DNA of 64,000 nucleotides from Taenia hydatigena. Its lineage: Eukaryota > Platyhelminthes > Cestoda > Cyclophyllidea > Taeniidae. Of the stretch, positions 10,501 to 20,882 are shown piece by piece (within the stretch, counting starts at the first letter, position 1; every line of letters begins with the position of its first letter). The translations under genes and the position numbers were made by a program. The notes beneath the pieces are model-generated. The model was not told the DNA's origin and searched no databases. It saw nothing but the letters and a program-made list of their open reading frames with translations. The stretch covers positions 22,007,091 to 22,071,090 of the forward strand of contig JADWOT020000006.1 of the NCBI GenBank assembly GCA_036345935.2. Reading direction: 5' to 3'.

Positions 10501-13500
10501 AATCGGATACTGACACCCACGTGCAGCCTCGAGATGGACATTAACTAATCCACTTACCCATCTCTGCCGGATGGCTTTGAGTGACAGTTTTTGGAACTAT
10601 TGTATTTTGGAATACGAAAATCGAAACTTCATTGGACTTCACTCGAGGAGTGAGTGCATGCATTTATTTCCGAACCGCGTTTGGTCAAAGCGTGCACTGT
10701 CCAATCGTTGGGTGGCCGTAGGGCAGCTGCACAATCCAACCGTAGGGTTGAAAATGAATTTGCCATTGAGGCATCGACTTTGTAAAAGAAGTACGCTTCT
10801 AAACATAAGAGAGGCACTTTTGAAGGCTTCAAACGTAAGCATTTTGAGATTCTAACATTCAAATGCACCGAAAGTAAAAGTAGGCGGAAATAGAGGATTG
10901 AAACAGAGGTAAAGTGAAGGAGGCTTTTTGAGGTCAAAAGAGGGAAGTATACAAATGTGGTTTTGAACGTACCTTGCTAGTTAGTTATTTAGTTAGTTAG
11001 TTCAGAACGCATTCTTCCTTGCACGTTTTTGAAGCCATTAGCCTTGTAACGGTATGCATATCCTCCCAATAACACAATGGGATATTGAAATCCTTGCGAA
11101 CAGATCTTTCTGCACACAGACAAGGCTGACATAAGAGCAATCGACTGCAGATGGACAACTGACCAATGCACTCCTGGTAGCTAATGACAAAGCATGGCAC
11201 TGAAGAACTAGTAGAATTCCGTTTCATCAAGGGTATTTGGTCGCGGCAATAGGGAGGTGCTTAATTCCAAGTCTAAGTAATTTGGCAATAACTTGGAATA
11301 TTAAGCCTAAAGGAGGGATTGACAAGGGAACTGCAAAAATGCAGCACCGTCGCACAAGCGCTAAAAGGGGAAATGTCACTCGGCAACTCATCGTCAAGCA
11401 TGCTTCGACAGGCTGATTACTTTACGGAAGGTCGGAAATGATGACATTTGAAAGGAATCGTAAATTTCAATTGGAGTGAATGGTGGTGGAATAAATGGAA
11501 GCAACTGCAGACACTACCCACTCAGCCGACCATGTGGGTCTTTGAGTATGCAGAGGAAATGGTCCACGGAATGCAAGCATCAGCGCACGAAAAGAACAGT
11601 TTGAACAATTTTTAAGTTGATCACAGTTAAATTACGTGACTTCTCATTAATAATACTAATTTTACACTTGGTGGACATCTCAGCCTCAAACCGAAACAGT
11701 CGATGTCTGCTTCCATGATCGCCTTCAGGCTTTGTGAATTGAGATGAGCGAAGTGTGAGTGCATGTGCGCCCGTGGCCCAATGCAGACTACACAGTTCGG
11801 AATAACCCACCTTTTAGCACAAAACTTGTCGCTAAAGAGAATGATTGGCACATTCAAATGAGAGCATTCAGGCTTGACTGATTGTTCTTAAAAAGGATTG
11901 TGCATTGATGGTGTTACTGAAATGGATTTTCGTCCCAATCTTGCTAAAAAGATGAGGCCAATACTTGAATGCTAATAAGTGACCGTTCCTCTGCCTGTGC
12001 GCGACCCATAGAAAATCACTCCTGACTTGTCTCAAAGCCTCCTCTTTTAGTGAGTGTTTGATCGCGATTTCGGACGCCGTTTTCCTTTTCCTGACTGATT
12101 GTGACACTGCAAATACTTCTCATATCTTACTGAGTACTACTACTCCGAGTTTGATGAACAAAATGACTTCAGTTTAAAATGAGCAGCCTTTTCCTCAGGA
12201 GCAGATGAGCCATTATGGAACCTTATAGGCTTTCGAATCCCTTCTCACCTCCCCTATCTGTTATATGTTTTCCCAGTTTTCTCAATTCAAGTCTCCGGGA
12301 GGAGTAGCAAGTAGGAGCGATAAAAACACCTTTGTGGTGATTGTTGATGCGTTTACAATGTGCAAGATATTGTAATAAGAAGGAGAAGGAGACTCTTTGG
12401 AGAACATAAGCAGTGTCTGACTTCCATTTAATCCTACAATTGTTGTAAAATTGGCCAGTATTTGGATTGGGGTTAGCTTGTGCTGGACAAAACACCAAAT
12501 TGCAATGAACTGCAGTTCCATGTAACCAGTTAAGAGATGTGGACGATTTGGTGCGTCTGAAGTATCTGACTCCGGCTTAGAAGCAAACGATTTGGCGATC
12601 ACTACTGTTGGTTACAAAGGTGAGGATGGTGTTTCTAGTTACTTTCATTCACATGAGGATAAGGCTGAAGAAGTCAATGCATAAGAGGGCGATGGAAGGA
12701 GGCATTTGTGGGCATCCACCTCAATGTGTGTTATTAGGCGGAGCCACTTGCACGAATGCCTTCTTACACTTCGTTGCCTGAAGATAGGGTTGTGCCCCAT
12801 CACTGGTACATTTAAGACTTTGAGATTATCTACCTTCACACTCATCTTACACTCACTGCATAGTCGTCCAACACTCAGGATTTGATTTAGCTTGTACTGC
12901 ACGAAACATAAGTTCTGTAATGACGCTGGGCAATAATTGTGGAATTTACAGGATACGCACTCATTCAAATCGTTGAAGTAAATTGGCTAATCTAAAAATT
13001 ACGCGCAGGTCCAACCATCAACGCCATGTTAACGGAGATATTCTGGAATCAATGCTATGCACGTTATAACAGTGACACAAATTGACATCTAGAATTTTAT
13101 TAGAATTTGTAGAGTTTCGCTTCGTACATACGTGCCTTAACAAGAAGTGAAAAGCATGGGAACTGCATACTGGTGCTGGTGGTGTGTTGGGTATTATTTG
13201 ACGCTCTCCACAAACGCAGCCCCATGCTGTGCTACCACTACCGGAATTCCTAGTGGTACATTGTTGACTCTCGACGATGTGTAATGGTATTGAACTGTTC
13301 ACGCACATTTGTAATACTTTCTATGAAGTCGAGGCGGGTGTTTCGCTTACATGGGTCGGGTGAGCTTGGAACTGTGCATGCGAGCAGTGTAATTCTGAAT
13401 ACTCAAGTCTGCGTTCAGACTCACACATCAGCATTTGGGTGGGTGGGTGGGTGCATTACGGGGCTTAGTGAAGGTCAGTGGATGTGCACAATTCCCGTGT

Positions 13501-13585
13501 CAGTGTCTCACTCACCCACTCACTCACTCACACACTTCACTTCGACGCACGAAGAGACGAGCACCGATCGTCGATAGTGGTGGGT
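7597..13585. other. About 6 kb with no confident gene
   Basis: An AATAAA at 7925-7930 could end the 6316 transcript. The longest frame is on the minus strand, ATG at 9355 to TAA at 8834: 173 residues, Cys-rich, with a run of six histidines from a GGT/GAT microsatellite at about 9111-9134. It has no signal peptide or domain and could be chance. A (TTAG)n run lies at about 10977-11004. No tRNA, rRNA or transposon was seen. Confidence 0.4.
13437..13452 (+). repeat. (GGGT)4, potential G-quadruplex
   Basis: Four consecutive GGGT units satisfy the four-G-tract pattern of a G-quadruplex. About 70 bases later (13507-13535) is a run of CACT/CACC units of opposite skew, and the ATG of the candidate secreted gene at 13626 lies about 175 bases downstream. 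A regulatory role is speculation. Confidence 0.55.
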
Positions 13586-13625
13586 ATTATGTAAGTAGGC
13601 CACAGTCACACCATCAACAGTAAAG

Positions 13626-13761
13626 ATGCAGGTGGTTTCCTTGTTGTTAGCACTCTTCTGTTTAGCGCTCGCTACAAGCCCACACATCGCAAGGGCAGTG
13701 GTAGACGCTGCCGTTACTGAGGTGGAACAACTTCAAATCAGACTGAAAGCGGTGGAGGAAA
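13626..13761 (+). CDS. Possible first exon of a small secreted protein
   Basis: The ATG at 13626 opens a strong signal peptide (MQVVSLLLALFCLALATS, cleavage plausible after HIARA). A short amphipathic stretch follows, VVDAAVTEVEQLQIRLKAVE, with heptad-like Val/Leu/Ile spacing, so a helix or coiled coil is likely. Reading on gives a Leu/Ser-rich string that matches a pyrimidine tract. I therefore place a donor after 13761 (GAAA|GTACGA, phase 1) and an intron to 13863. Small signal-peptide proteins with a short second exon are common among helminth secreted antigens, but I recognise no family. Confidence 0.45.
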
Positions 13762-13863
13762 GTACGATACTGCTCCTGCAACTTCCTCTTCCACTTTGCT
13801 TACTCCTCTTTTCTCTACTTGTCTTTTCACTCTCCTCCTTCTTCTCACCCAACCTATCCCTAG

Positions 13864-13913
13864 AGCACCTATTCGCCATGTACACTGTCATGTCAACTCT
13901 ACTCTCGGGCTAA
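13864..13913 (+). CDS. Possible second exon of the small secreted protein
   Basis: A very strong acceptor, a long CT tract ending ACCTATCCCTAG, precedes 13864. In the phase set by donor 13761 the exon reads KHLFAMYTVMSTLLSG and stops at TAA 13911-13913, for a precursor of about 62 residues. Weaker donors in exon 1 (before GTGGAA or GTGGAG) would shift the phase and give instead a 35-residue Cys-rich end (STYSPCTLSCQLYSR onward). The sequence alone does not decide between them. Confidence 0.35.
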
Positions 13914-14544
13914 TATACTCACTAATGTCAAACCGTTGTTCAATCTGTGTTGTGTCTACTTCTCGTCGTAATATAAGCCAACAACCAGTTCGTGAAGCAA
14001 GGTAGTGACATTCGTTGACAATCTAGTAGGGATGAATTCAGGGGCGTACTACTAGTTGGTTGGTGTGGGAGCAGCACAGATATCACTACACTGCTCTATT
14101 CTTTGTCAGTCTGCGATCCATCCACACCAAATTGATATAGCAGTTGACAGACGTCGGCTGTTCAGTGTCACAGGATTGTAGAGCCAATGATGCGCTTATT
14201 TCAATTGTGCTAATATGTATCACCATTAAGGGTGCTCATCGTCAAATTCGTCTCATTGTCAAATATTTCTGCTACTTGTAGGTCCTTGAGTAGATGCGCA
14301 ATGCCTTATTTTCTGCGAGTCGAGCATTGTAAACACCTAAATTCAATAAGCGTTGCGCGGTTGTGAATCAACTGCACCCTTCAGCAATTGTTATCACATT
14401 GTTTCTTAGAGGAGAGCGTGAACTTCGTAGTGTTGAACAAATTCTACAATGGAGCTGAGAGCCGAACCCAATAAGGATGAATTAAGTCATTTGTGCATGG
14501 CACTGGTTAAATCCACTCCATGATAATGCCTGGCTGATCCTCCC

Positions 14545-14703
14545 TATAAAAACGGTTGGCCAAGCCAGTCGCATTTGTATGTGGCGCTGCACAGCAATAC
14601 ATGTGTGTAGGCAGTTCAAGTTTGAGCAGACGTTTTAGTGAGTGTGCAGCGCATGGCAAAGAATTCCACAGAGACACTTGTTACAAAGCCTGTGTCCTAT
14701 AAG
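14545..14703 (+). other. TATA box followed by a 33-codon Cys-containing ORF
   Basis: A good TATA element (TATAAAAA) at 14545 is followed 56 bases later by an ATG at 14601. This opens a short frame with four cysteines (MCVGSSSLSRRFSECAAHG, then DTCYKACVL) that ends at a TAA near 14700. There is no signal peptide, and it may equally be a terminal exon, since the frame is open upstream of the ATG. Recorded because TATA-to-ATG spacing resembles the secreted genes here. Confidence 0.2.
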
Positions 14704-17700
14704 TAGTTGCCTCCCCTCAACGCGCAGGCATATACCTGCTTGGCCACAACAACGAGAGCAGAAGTATCCTTGCTATCAACTATTGCATGCACAAAACTCA
14801 CCGCCAAACAGCACAGAGTCAAGCACTACCAAAGGAGCAATTTGATGCGAATTTGCCGTGGTGTTGGCAGATAAGGAATGGGAGGCATAAAGCAAATCGC
14901 CGTTGTCATCAACAAAGGTGCTTGGCGTGAATTCAATAATCAGTCATTGCGTTACGGTCGGAGGATCTCACTGATTAAGGTGCTGATTTCGTTTGTTGAT
15001 GTAGTCACCGATTCCTTATGAAATTTGTGCTACAAGAGGAAGTTGTGCTCTATATTGCTTTGCGAATTGGTGACACGGGGACAAGGGGCTTCATATTATC
15101 CATTCCGTAATGCCTGAAGCGGGTGCGAGCGATGTGCAATTTCCCAAGCAGTGAAGACACACCTGCCTCCCACTTCAGCTTTCAATGTGCATTTTAAGCA
15201 TGCCATCGTTGTTCTCCATGCTGTAGTCATTCCAAAATGCGTAGAATGCTGTCCATGAAACGCTCTTCCAACACGTCGACTTTCCACTCTACTTGATGCA
15301 TTCATTTTACGAATTCGCTAAGATAATATTAAGTCGACAGTCAAAGCGTTACTGATGTGATGTCATTAAATCATGCAGATATTAACGCTAATGGATCCAT
15401 TTGAACGTGCACACACCTCCCTTAGCCTTACGTTGCGCCTATATTCCTATTCCCATTTCCTACCACTGCCAACATTTGAATTAAACGTCTACTTGGAAAT
15501 GTGCACTTTCTCATTGCAATTACCTTCTACTACTGCTGTGGCATGATTTCAAATGCCATGAAGTTATGAGATTTGCACGATTCTGTCTACTGAGCATGCA
15601 GAAGTCGTTAGTCTCTTTTCGATCTTCGGTTGTTCTAAAAAGCAGACGAAATGCACGGAAATCCGGTTTGGGAACATTTGGGTAAGACTTTGTAATATGC
15701 AGGGTGACTCGCTTTATTCACGGTGTGTGACTGTGAACTATTTAGCTCACGCCATATAACATTTTGCCGCCTTTTGACAGATGTGGATTTTAAATGCAAT
15801 TGACTCGAAGCACATAGAAGCTGAAGCCCTATTTTCCAAACTCACGCATTGGTGGGGGCTGCATTCGCCAACCGTGTTGCTTTAACCATTGGAACTTGAG
15901 GTGCTCCTTCTTCCCATAGTTGCATGGGGGAAAGGCATCAAAATATGCATGAACATCATGGTCACAAAATTACAGACGCAGTTTATTGAGGTCACATTTT
16001 ATTCCGCCTCATGGGAGTCTGTATCATATACCAAATATAAGGGTGTCATGGAAAGAAGCGCCAATTATGACTGCAAATTATCATGCAGCATGAGTTTTCC
16101 TTATGTGCTTCTTCGATAGCCAAGCGGGCATTCTTCTCGTCCTCTTAATTCCCTCAAATAGGCGTCTGTGTTTCCATCGGTCTACCTGTGAAGCCATGCA
16201 ATTCCTCGGCATGCTTATCGTGAAGACTCTTTCCTATCTCAATAGAGCGTTGGAGAGTGATGGAGGACCCCAACGCCGCACACAAATGATAGCTACAAGC
16301 AGTATCTTTACTGGCTACTGCAATCAATTCATTAGCTTGGTTTATAACTTGTCGAGCTATACTCCAGGTTGGGTCGCAGTCCAATTCTTGTTGCATTTTA
16401 TTAGGACGCAGTGTATACGCTGACTTTGCAGGCTTATCTCAAGTAGAATAGGTCACCGGTGTGATGCTTCTCGAACCGAATATAAGATTATTCTCATGCA
16501 ATACAGCTCCAGGTACTCGCACACATTTTACTCTGTATTGGTTAATAATTGTTCAATTTTCGGAAAAATTTAGCAGAAGTGATTCCGCGCCCACTCAAAT
16601 TAGAAGTTTGCCTCTCTACTGCACACCTAATGCTATTGAGGAGGTGTCAGTGGTACAGACGGTTTATAAGTCCTGCATTCTGCTTCTCCATTCCTGAAGA
16701 AAATCCACATATTACGTGCATCTACTTACCATTGAACTAACGGAATTTCACGATTTGGTATTCTCTGCTTCCATCAGGGTAGTTAAGAAGGGCACACTCG
16801 ACCTTTCTAATATCATCAGGCGAGATGTTTCTTTGCAGCAACTGTAGACTACGAGTTAGCAGTAACATAGTTTACTTCAATGCAATGCGACAACATTTAT
16901 CACACAATTTTGACCACCAAGCCCATGAGATCACCCACATCTGATAACCCACTGCCTCGACACACTTGCAAATGAGCTGCCAATTCCATTATAACACCAT
17001 CGTGGCGTTCTAGATTTTGCCACATTTTTGAGGCTGAGAGCACAAATGGCAGTAATATTGCATTTACTACTTTTCATGTTTCAAACATAGGTGACTGGCT
17101 TGTCGAGAAACAGTCTCTGAGCTAATAAATGTCTCTATTGTATACGTCTGACGCTGTTACCAAGTAAACTATTTTACCTACAGGAATGCAGTGTTTACAT
17201 AAGAGAGAAGTGTGCACATGCAAATTAGTTTATTGTTTTTCGTTGGATATGTGTCGAAAAATGGTGAAGAGTCACAGTTGAAAGCTTCTCAAATAAATAT
17301 TTACCCTTACCATACCGCACATCACTAAGTGCTCTAACACTAATTACAACGAGCCGCCCTTTACTGCGTCTACACTTTAGTGTGCGAACTTACATAATCA
17401 TTCAACGTTGCATGTTAATTATCCTACTCACGAGTTTAAACAAATCACTAGATGTGCATTTAGCTCAAATTCCGACCAGACTTTCACACATTTAACGGTG
17501 GAGTGTGTCTGTACGAACTTTAAAAAACATAAATTCACTCATGTGCGTGATGAAAACTTGTGAGTGATTGTGGCAGTGATTCAAGCCTCTAGCACTTTTT
17601 GCTTACACCATACCGACTTCTAAAGTTTGTGTAGCTTGTTTAAGTTGACCACCTTAAGTGGATGGGAATGCACCTATGGCGGCATAAGTCAACAACTGGA

Positions 17701-19110
17701 AGCACTTTAATTAGTGCAAAGGTAACCGTGTTAGTAACTTTAACAAATTACTTTTACCTGTCCATAGATTCGTCAGCTATTTTGTTACACCATTCCAGTT
17801 AAGCAGTTGTGGTGGCTGATCAACTCATTGTTAATTGCACTTCCAAAGTGTCAGAGAGAGAAATGCGTTCAGCAATTCCGTTTAGACTCCGTCTCAATCT
17901 TTTAATGCCTTTGGGGTTACTTGCTTGTCATCTATTTCTTGCGTCGATGGTGCACTCCTAGTTAATGCATTACGGAGCAAAAGAGCAGAGGTTTTTTAGG
18001 TCTTAAGCAACGTTAATGAATTTCTGTGTACCTACAAGCTACAGACTACCTTACACCATGTTCAAAAATTATTACGCTGGAGGTGAATGTCTCGCATCAG
18101 CAAGTATTTCTTTAGCATCCCTTCTGCTAGCTTTACCGCCACTCACGTTGCCGGTACTTTTTCATGGCTTGTGATGTTCTAAAGAGAATGCGTTGCATTT
18201 ATCATGTGGCCTATGCAAAGTAACTAACTAAAAAGAGACCGGATAATGTTTTAGCGTAGAGCAGTGCCATTTAAACTCAGAATTTTTAACCAATAGTGCA
18301 TAAATAAGAGCATACGACGACGCAGTACGAAATCGTAATTTGACTGTCAAGTAACATAAATAAGTTTATGAAAATTAGATGGAACATTACGTATTCAGTT
18401 GATTAAGAGTGTCAGCCTTGGCTAATGTGGTATTCAGAGTTATTTTACCAAGCCGTTATCTGTAGCTCTATTGTTTACCAGTCAATAACTTCAGGCACGA
18501 CAATTTTCCATTACCATGTGCTACTCTGTGAAGGGATCTAATATCCACTAAGTTCGAATGCACGATTTCCGTGGTCTGTCACTCGATCTGCCTTTCCCGA
18601 CAGAGAGGTCTTTAGAACTTACATGCATTGAATTGAGCAAATTGACAAGTTTTACTCCCTGGAACATCCATTAGCACGATGAACAGATGGTGTTACTTGC
18701 CAAGCTTAGACAATAATAATCGGAGAGATTTAAGTGCCGCACAAAATGCAACTTTGAAGGTAAATAAGTCGGCTTTTGTATTAACCAATTTTTGTGCTCT
18801 TAAAGACAAAAAACTGCAAAGTTTTGATCTAGCGTGGTCTTGTCAAAGTAAGTTGCTGCCTCATTCGTCATGTTGCATTGAAATTTATCAGGTTAATTTT
18901 GCGTAAAATGAAAACCTCAGTAGATTCTTCTGAAACGCTAAGACAAATTTCATATACCAACCACTGCAATTTCTGAGAGACAAAGTACTCTTGAGTAAAT
19001 CAAAGCAACATTTCTCGACCCACTATTGTGGAAGGATAGAGCGTGGCTATTAAAAGTGCTACCAACCGATGGCTGGAAGTAAAGTTGGTAATTCAACAAG
19101 CTATTAGATG
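14704..19110. other. About 4.4 kb with no confident gene
   Basis: Base composition changes around 15.5-17 kb from the mixed left region to the AT-rich right region. Short frames such as 15889-16119 have no splice sites, signal peptide or motif. No structural RNA or transposon was seen. The last few hundred bases presumably contain the 3' UTR of the minus-strand gene ending at 19111. Confidence 0.4.
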
Positions 19111-20832
19111 TTATGCGTGTAAGTTAGAGTAAAGGAGAAAGAGGGTGAATGGAAGAAAAGGAAATGATAGTTCAAGCGTGGAAGCTCGAGACCTTGTTGC
19201 TGCGGTCTTGCCGCTCGTTTTGGATGGCGTTGCAACTGGTTTTCGTGAGTCACTTCCTTGTTGTTGTTTGCCACCGTTAGCAGTGGACTGCGAATTACTC
19301 GACTTCCCTGGTTTACGGTCGGATTGCTGCATGTCCTTGTTGCCAGTATTTTGCTGAGGACTACTTGACTCCTGTGGTTTACTCTCAACTTCTCGCACAC
19401 CATTGCCAGTGTTGGATTGAGAATCTCTTGACTGTGGCTGCCTGCGGTCGGGCTGTTGCATGCCCTCGTTGCCAGAATTTTGCTGAGGACTACTTGACTC
19501 CTGTGGTTTACTCTCAACTTCTCGCACACCACTGCCAGTGTTGGATTGAGAATCTCTTGACTGCGGCTGTCTGTGGTCGGGCTGTTGCATGCCCTCGTTG
19601 CCAGAATTTTGCTGAGGACTACTTGACTCCTGTGGTTTACTCTTAGGTGCCTGTATATCATTGCCAGCGCTGGATTGAGAATCTCTCGATTGCGACGTTT
19701 TACTGCCGAGCTGTTGCATACCCTCGTTGCCAGTATTTTGCTGAGGACTACTTGACTCCTGTGGTTTACTCTCAACTTCTCGCACACCATTGCCAGTGTT
19801 GGATTGAGAATCTCTTGACTGTGGCTGCCTGCGGTCGGGCTGTTGCATGCCCTCGTTGCCAGAATTTTGCTGAGGACTACTTGACTCCTGTGGTTTACTC
19901 TTAGGTGCCTGTATATCATTGCCAGCGCTGGATTGAGAATCTCTCGATTGCGACGTTTTACTGCCGAGCTGTTGCATACCCTCGTTGCCAGTATTTTGCT
20001 GAGGACTACTTGACTCCTGTGGTTTACTCTCAACTTCTCGCACACCACTGCCAGTGTTGGATTGAGAATCTCTTGACTGCGGCTGTCTGTGGTTGGGCTG
20101 TTGCATGCCCTCGTTGCCAGAATTTCGCTGAGGACTACTTGACTCCTGTGGTTTACTCTTAGGTGCCTGCATATCATTGCCAGTGCTGGATTGAGAACCT
20201 CTTGACTGCGGTGGTCTGCGGTCGGGCTGTTGCACACCCTCGTTGCCAGTATTTTGCTGAGGACTACTTGATTCCTGTGGTTTACTCCCAACTTCTCGCG
20301 CACCACTGCCAGTGTTGGACTGAGAACCTCTTGACTGTGGCTGTCTGCGGTCGGGCTGTTGCATGCCCTCGTTGCCAGAATTTTGCTGAGAGCCGCTCGA
20401 CTCCTCTAGTGTACTCTCGGGTTCTCGCATACCACCGGCGGTGTTTTGCTGAGAACCGCTTGACTCCTCTGGTTTAAAATCAGACTGTCCTACACCTTTG
20501 TTGTCAGAATGTTCCCGAGGACCACTTGACTCCTGTGACTTACTTTCGGCTTCTTTCACACCATTGCCGATGTTGGTTTGAGAACCTCTTGACTCCTGCG
20601 ATTTGCAATCAGGGTCGTGGTGAGGACTACTTGATTCCTGTGGATTACAGCTTTTTCGTTGCACATCATTTTCAGAGTTGTGACGTGGATCACCTGGTAT
20701 CTGTGAGCCACAGTCGGTATGATGCAGACCATCCTCAGTGTTATGCTGAGGAACAATTTTCCCTTCTTGATTAATGAATATTGTAGCCTTTACCATCAGT
20801 AATGCAAACAAGCAGGCTGTAACGTTTTTCAT
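19111..20832 (-). CDS. Secreted Ser/Gln-rich tandem-repeat protein with GPI-anchor-like tail
   Basis: A single uninterrupted frame of 573 codons. I chose the ATG at 20832 over the one at 20862 because it puts the hydrophobic signal peptide (MKNVTACLFALLMVKATIF) at the very N-terminus and lies 45-50 bases after a TATA-like box. A region of imperfect PQESSSP/SQESxGS motifs follows, then eight 43-residue repeats (GNEGMQQPDRRQPQSR ... KPQESSSPQQNT). A basic Ser/Thr-rich spacer leads to a hydrophobic end, TLELSFPFLPFTLFLLY then SNLHA, at TAA. Repeats contain no cysteine and are rich in Ser, Gln and Asn, as in mucin-like or disordered surface coats. The tail matches that of the severed 6316 gene, so the two are diverged paralogues converging on each other. 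GPI anchoring and O-glycosylation are inferences. No known family is recognised. Confidence 0.85.
   Translation of the reverse strand: MKNVTACLFALLMVKATIFINQEGKIVPQHNTEDGLHHTDCGSQIPGDPRHNSENDVQRKSCNPQESSSPHHDPDCKSQESRGSQTNIGNGVKEAESKSQESSGPREHSDNKGVGQSDFKPEESSGSQQNTAGGMREPESTLEESSGSQQNSGNEGMQQPDRRQPQSRGSQSNTGSGAREVGSKPQESSSPQQNTGNEGVQQPDRRPPQSRGSQSSTGNDMQAPKSKPQESSSPQRNSGNEGMQQPNHRQPQSRDSQSNTGSGVREVESKPQESSSPQQNTGNEGMQQLGSKTSQSRDSQSSAGNDIQAPKSKPQESSSPQQNSGNEGMQQPDRRQPQSRDSQSNTGNGVREVESKPQESSSPQQNTGNEGMQQLGSKTSQSRDSQSSAGNDIQAPKSKPQESSSPQQNSGNEGMQQPDHRQPQSRDSQSNTGSGVREVESKPQESSSPQQNSGNEGMQQPDRRQPQSRDSQSNTGNGVREVESKPQESSSPQQNTGNKDMQQSDRKPGKSSNSQSTANGGKQQQGSDSRKPVATPSKTSGKTAATRSRASTLELSFPFLPFTLFLLYSNLHA
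19345..20376 (-). repeat. Eight 129-bp coding repeats, partly arranged as 258-bp pairs
   Basis: Units start at the GNEGMQQ codons (first at 20376 on the minus strand). Type A reads PDRRQPQ...REVESK and type B reads LGSKTSQ...IQAPKSK. Over part of the array A and B alternate, giving a 258-bp higher-order period with two almost identical pairs at about 19647-20162. Because the period is a multiple of three, all six frames stay open for long stretches, producing large false ORFs on both strands. This high identity is typical of unequal crossing-over or conversion. Confidence 0.9.
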
Positions 20833-20875
20833 CTCTGCCTTTTTCCAAATTACCCGCATCAATGTGATCTCATGC

Positions 20876-20882
20876 TTAAATA
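20876..20882 (-). promoter_or_regulatory. TATA-like box (TATTTAA) of the Ser/Gln-rich repeat gene
   Basis: Read on the minus strand, GCATATTTAAGC lies 45-50 bases before the chosen ATG at 20832, the same spacing as at 6270/6316. It supports 20832 over the ATG at 20862, which would sit too close to the expected start of transcription. Confidence 0.45.

Noticed and set aside
10977..11004. Telomeric repeat
   Set aside because: It is a short imperfect TTAG tetranucleotide run, not TTAGGG, and far from any chromosome end signal.
12225..12260. tRNA B-box-like TTTCGAATCCC
   Set aside because: No A box, cloverleaf or acceptor stem can be drawn around it.
19104..20306. A 400-codon minus-strand ORF in a second frame, and several plus-strand ORFs at 19145-20774
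   Set aside because: They are by-products of a repeat whose period is a multiple of three. They lack signal peptides and natural starts, and the 573-residue frame explains the region.
6571..20376. CRISPR array
   Set aside because: The repeats are contiguous, in frame and coding, with no unique spacers, and the DNA is eukaryotic.
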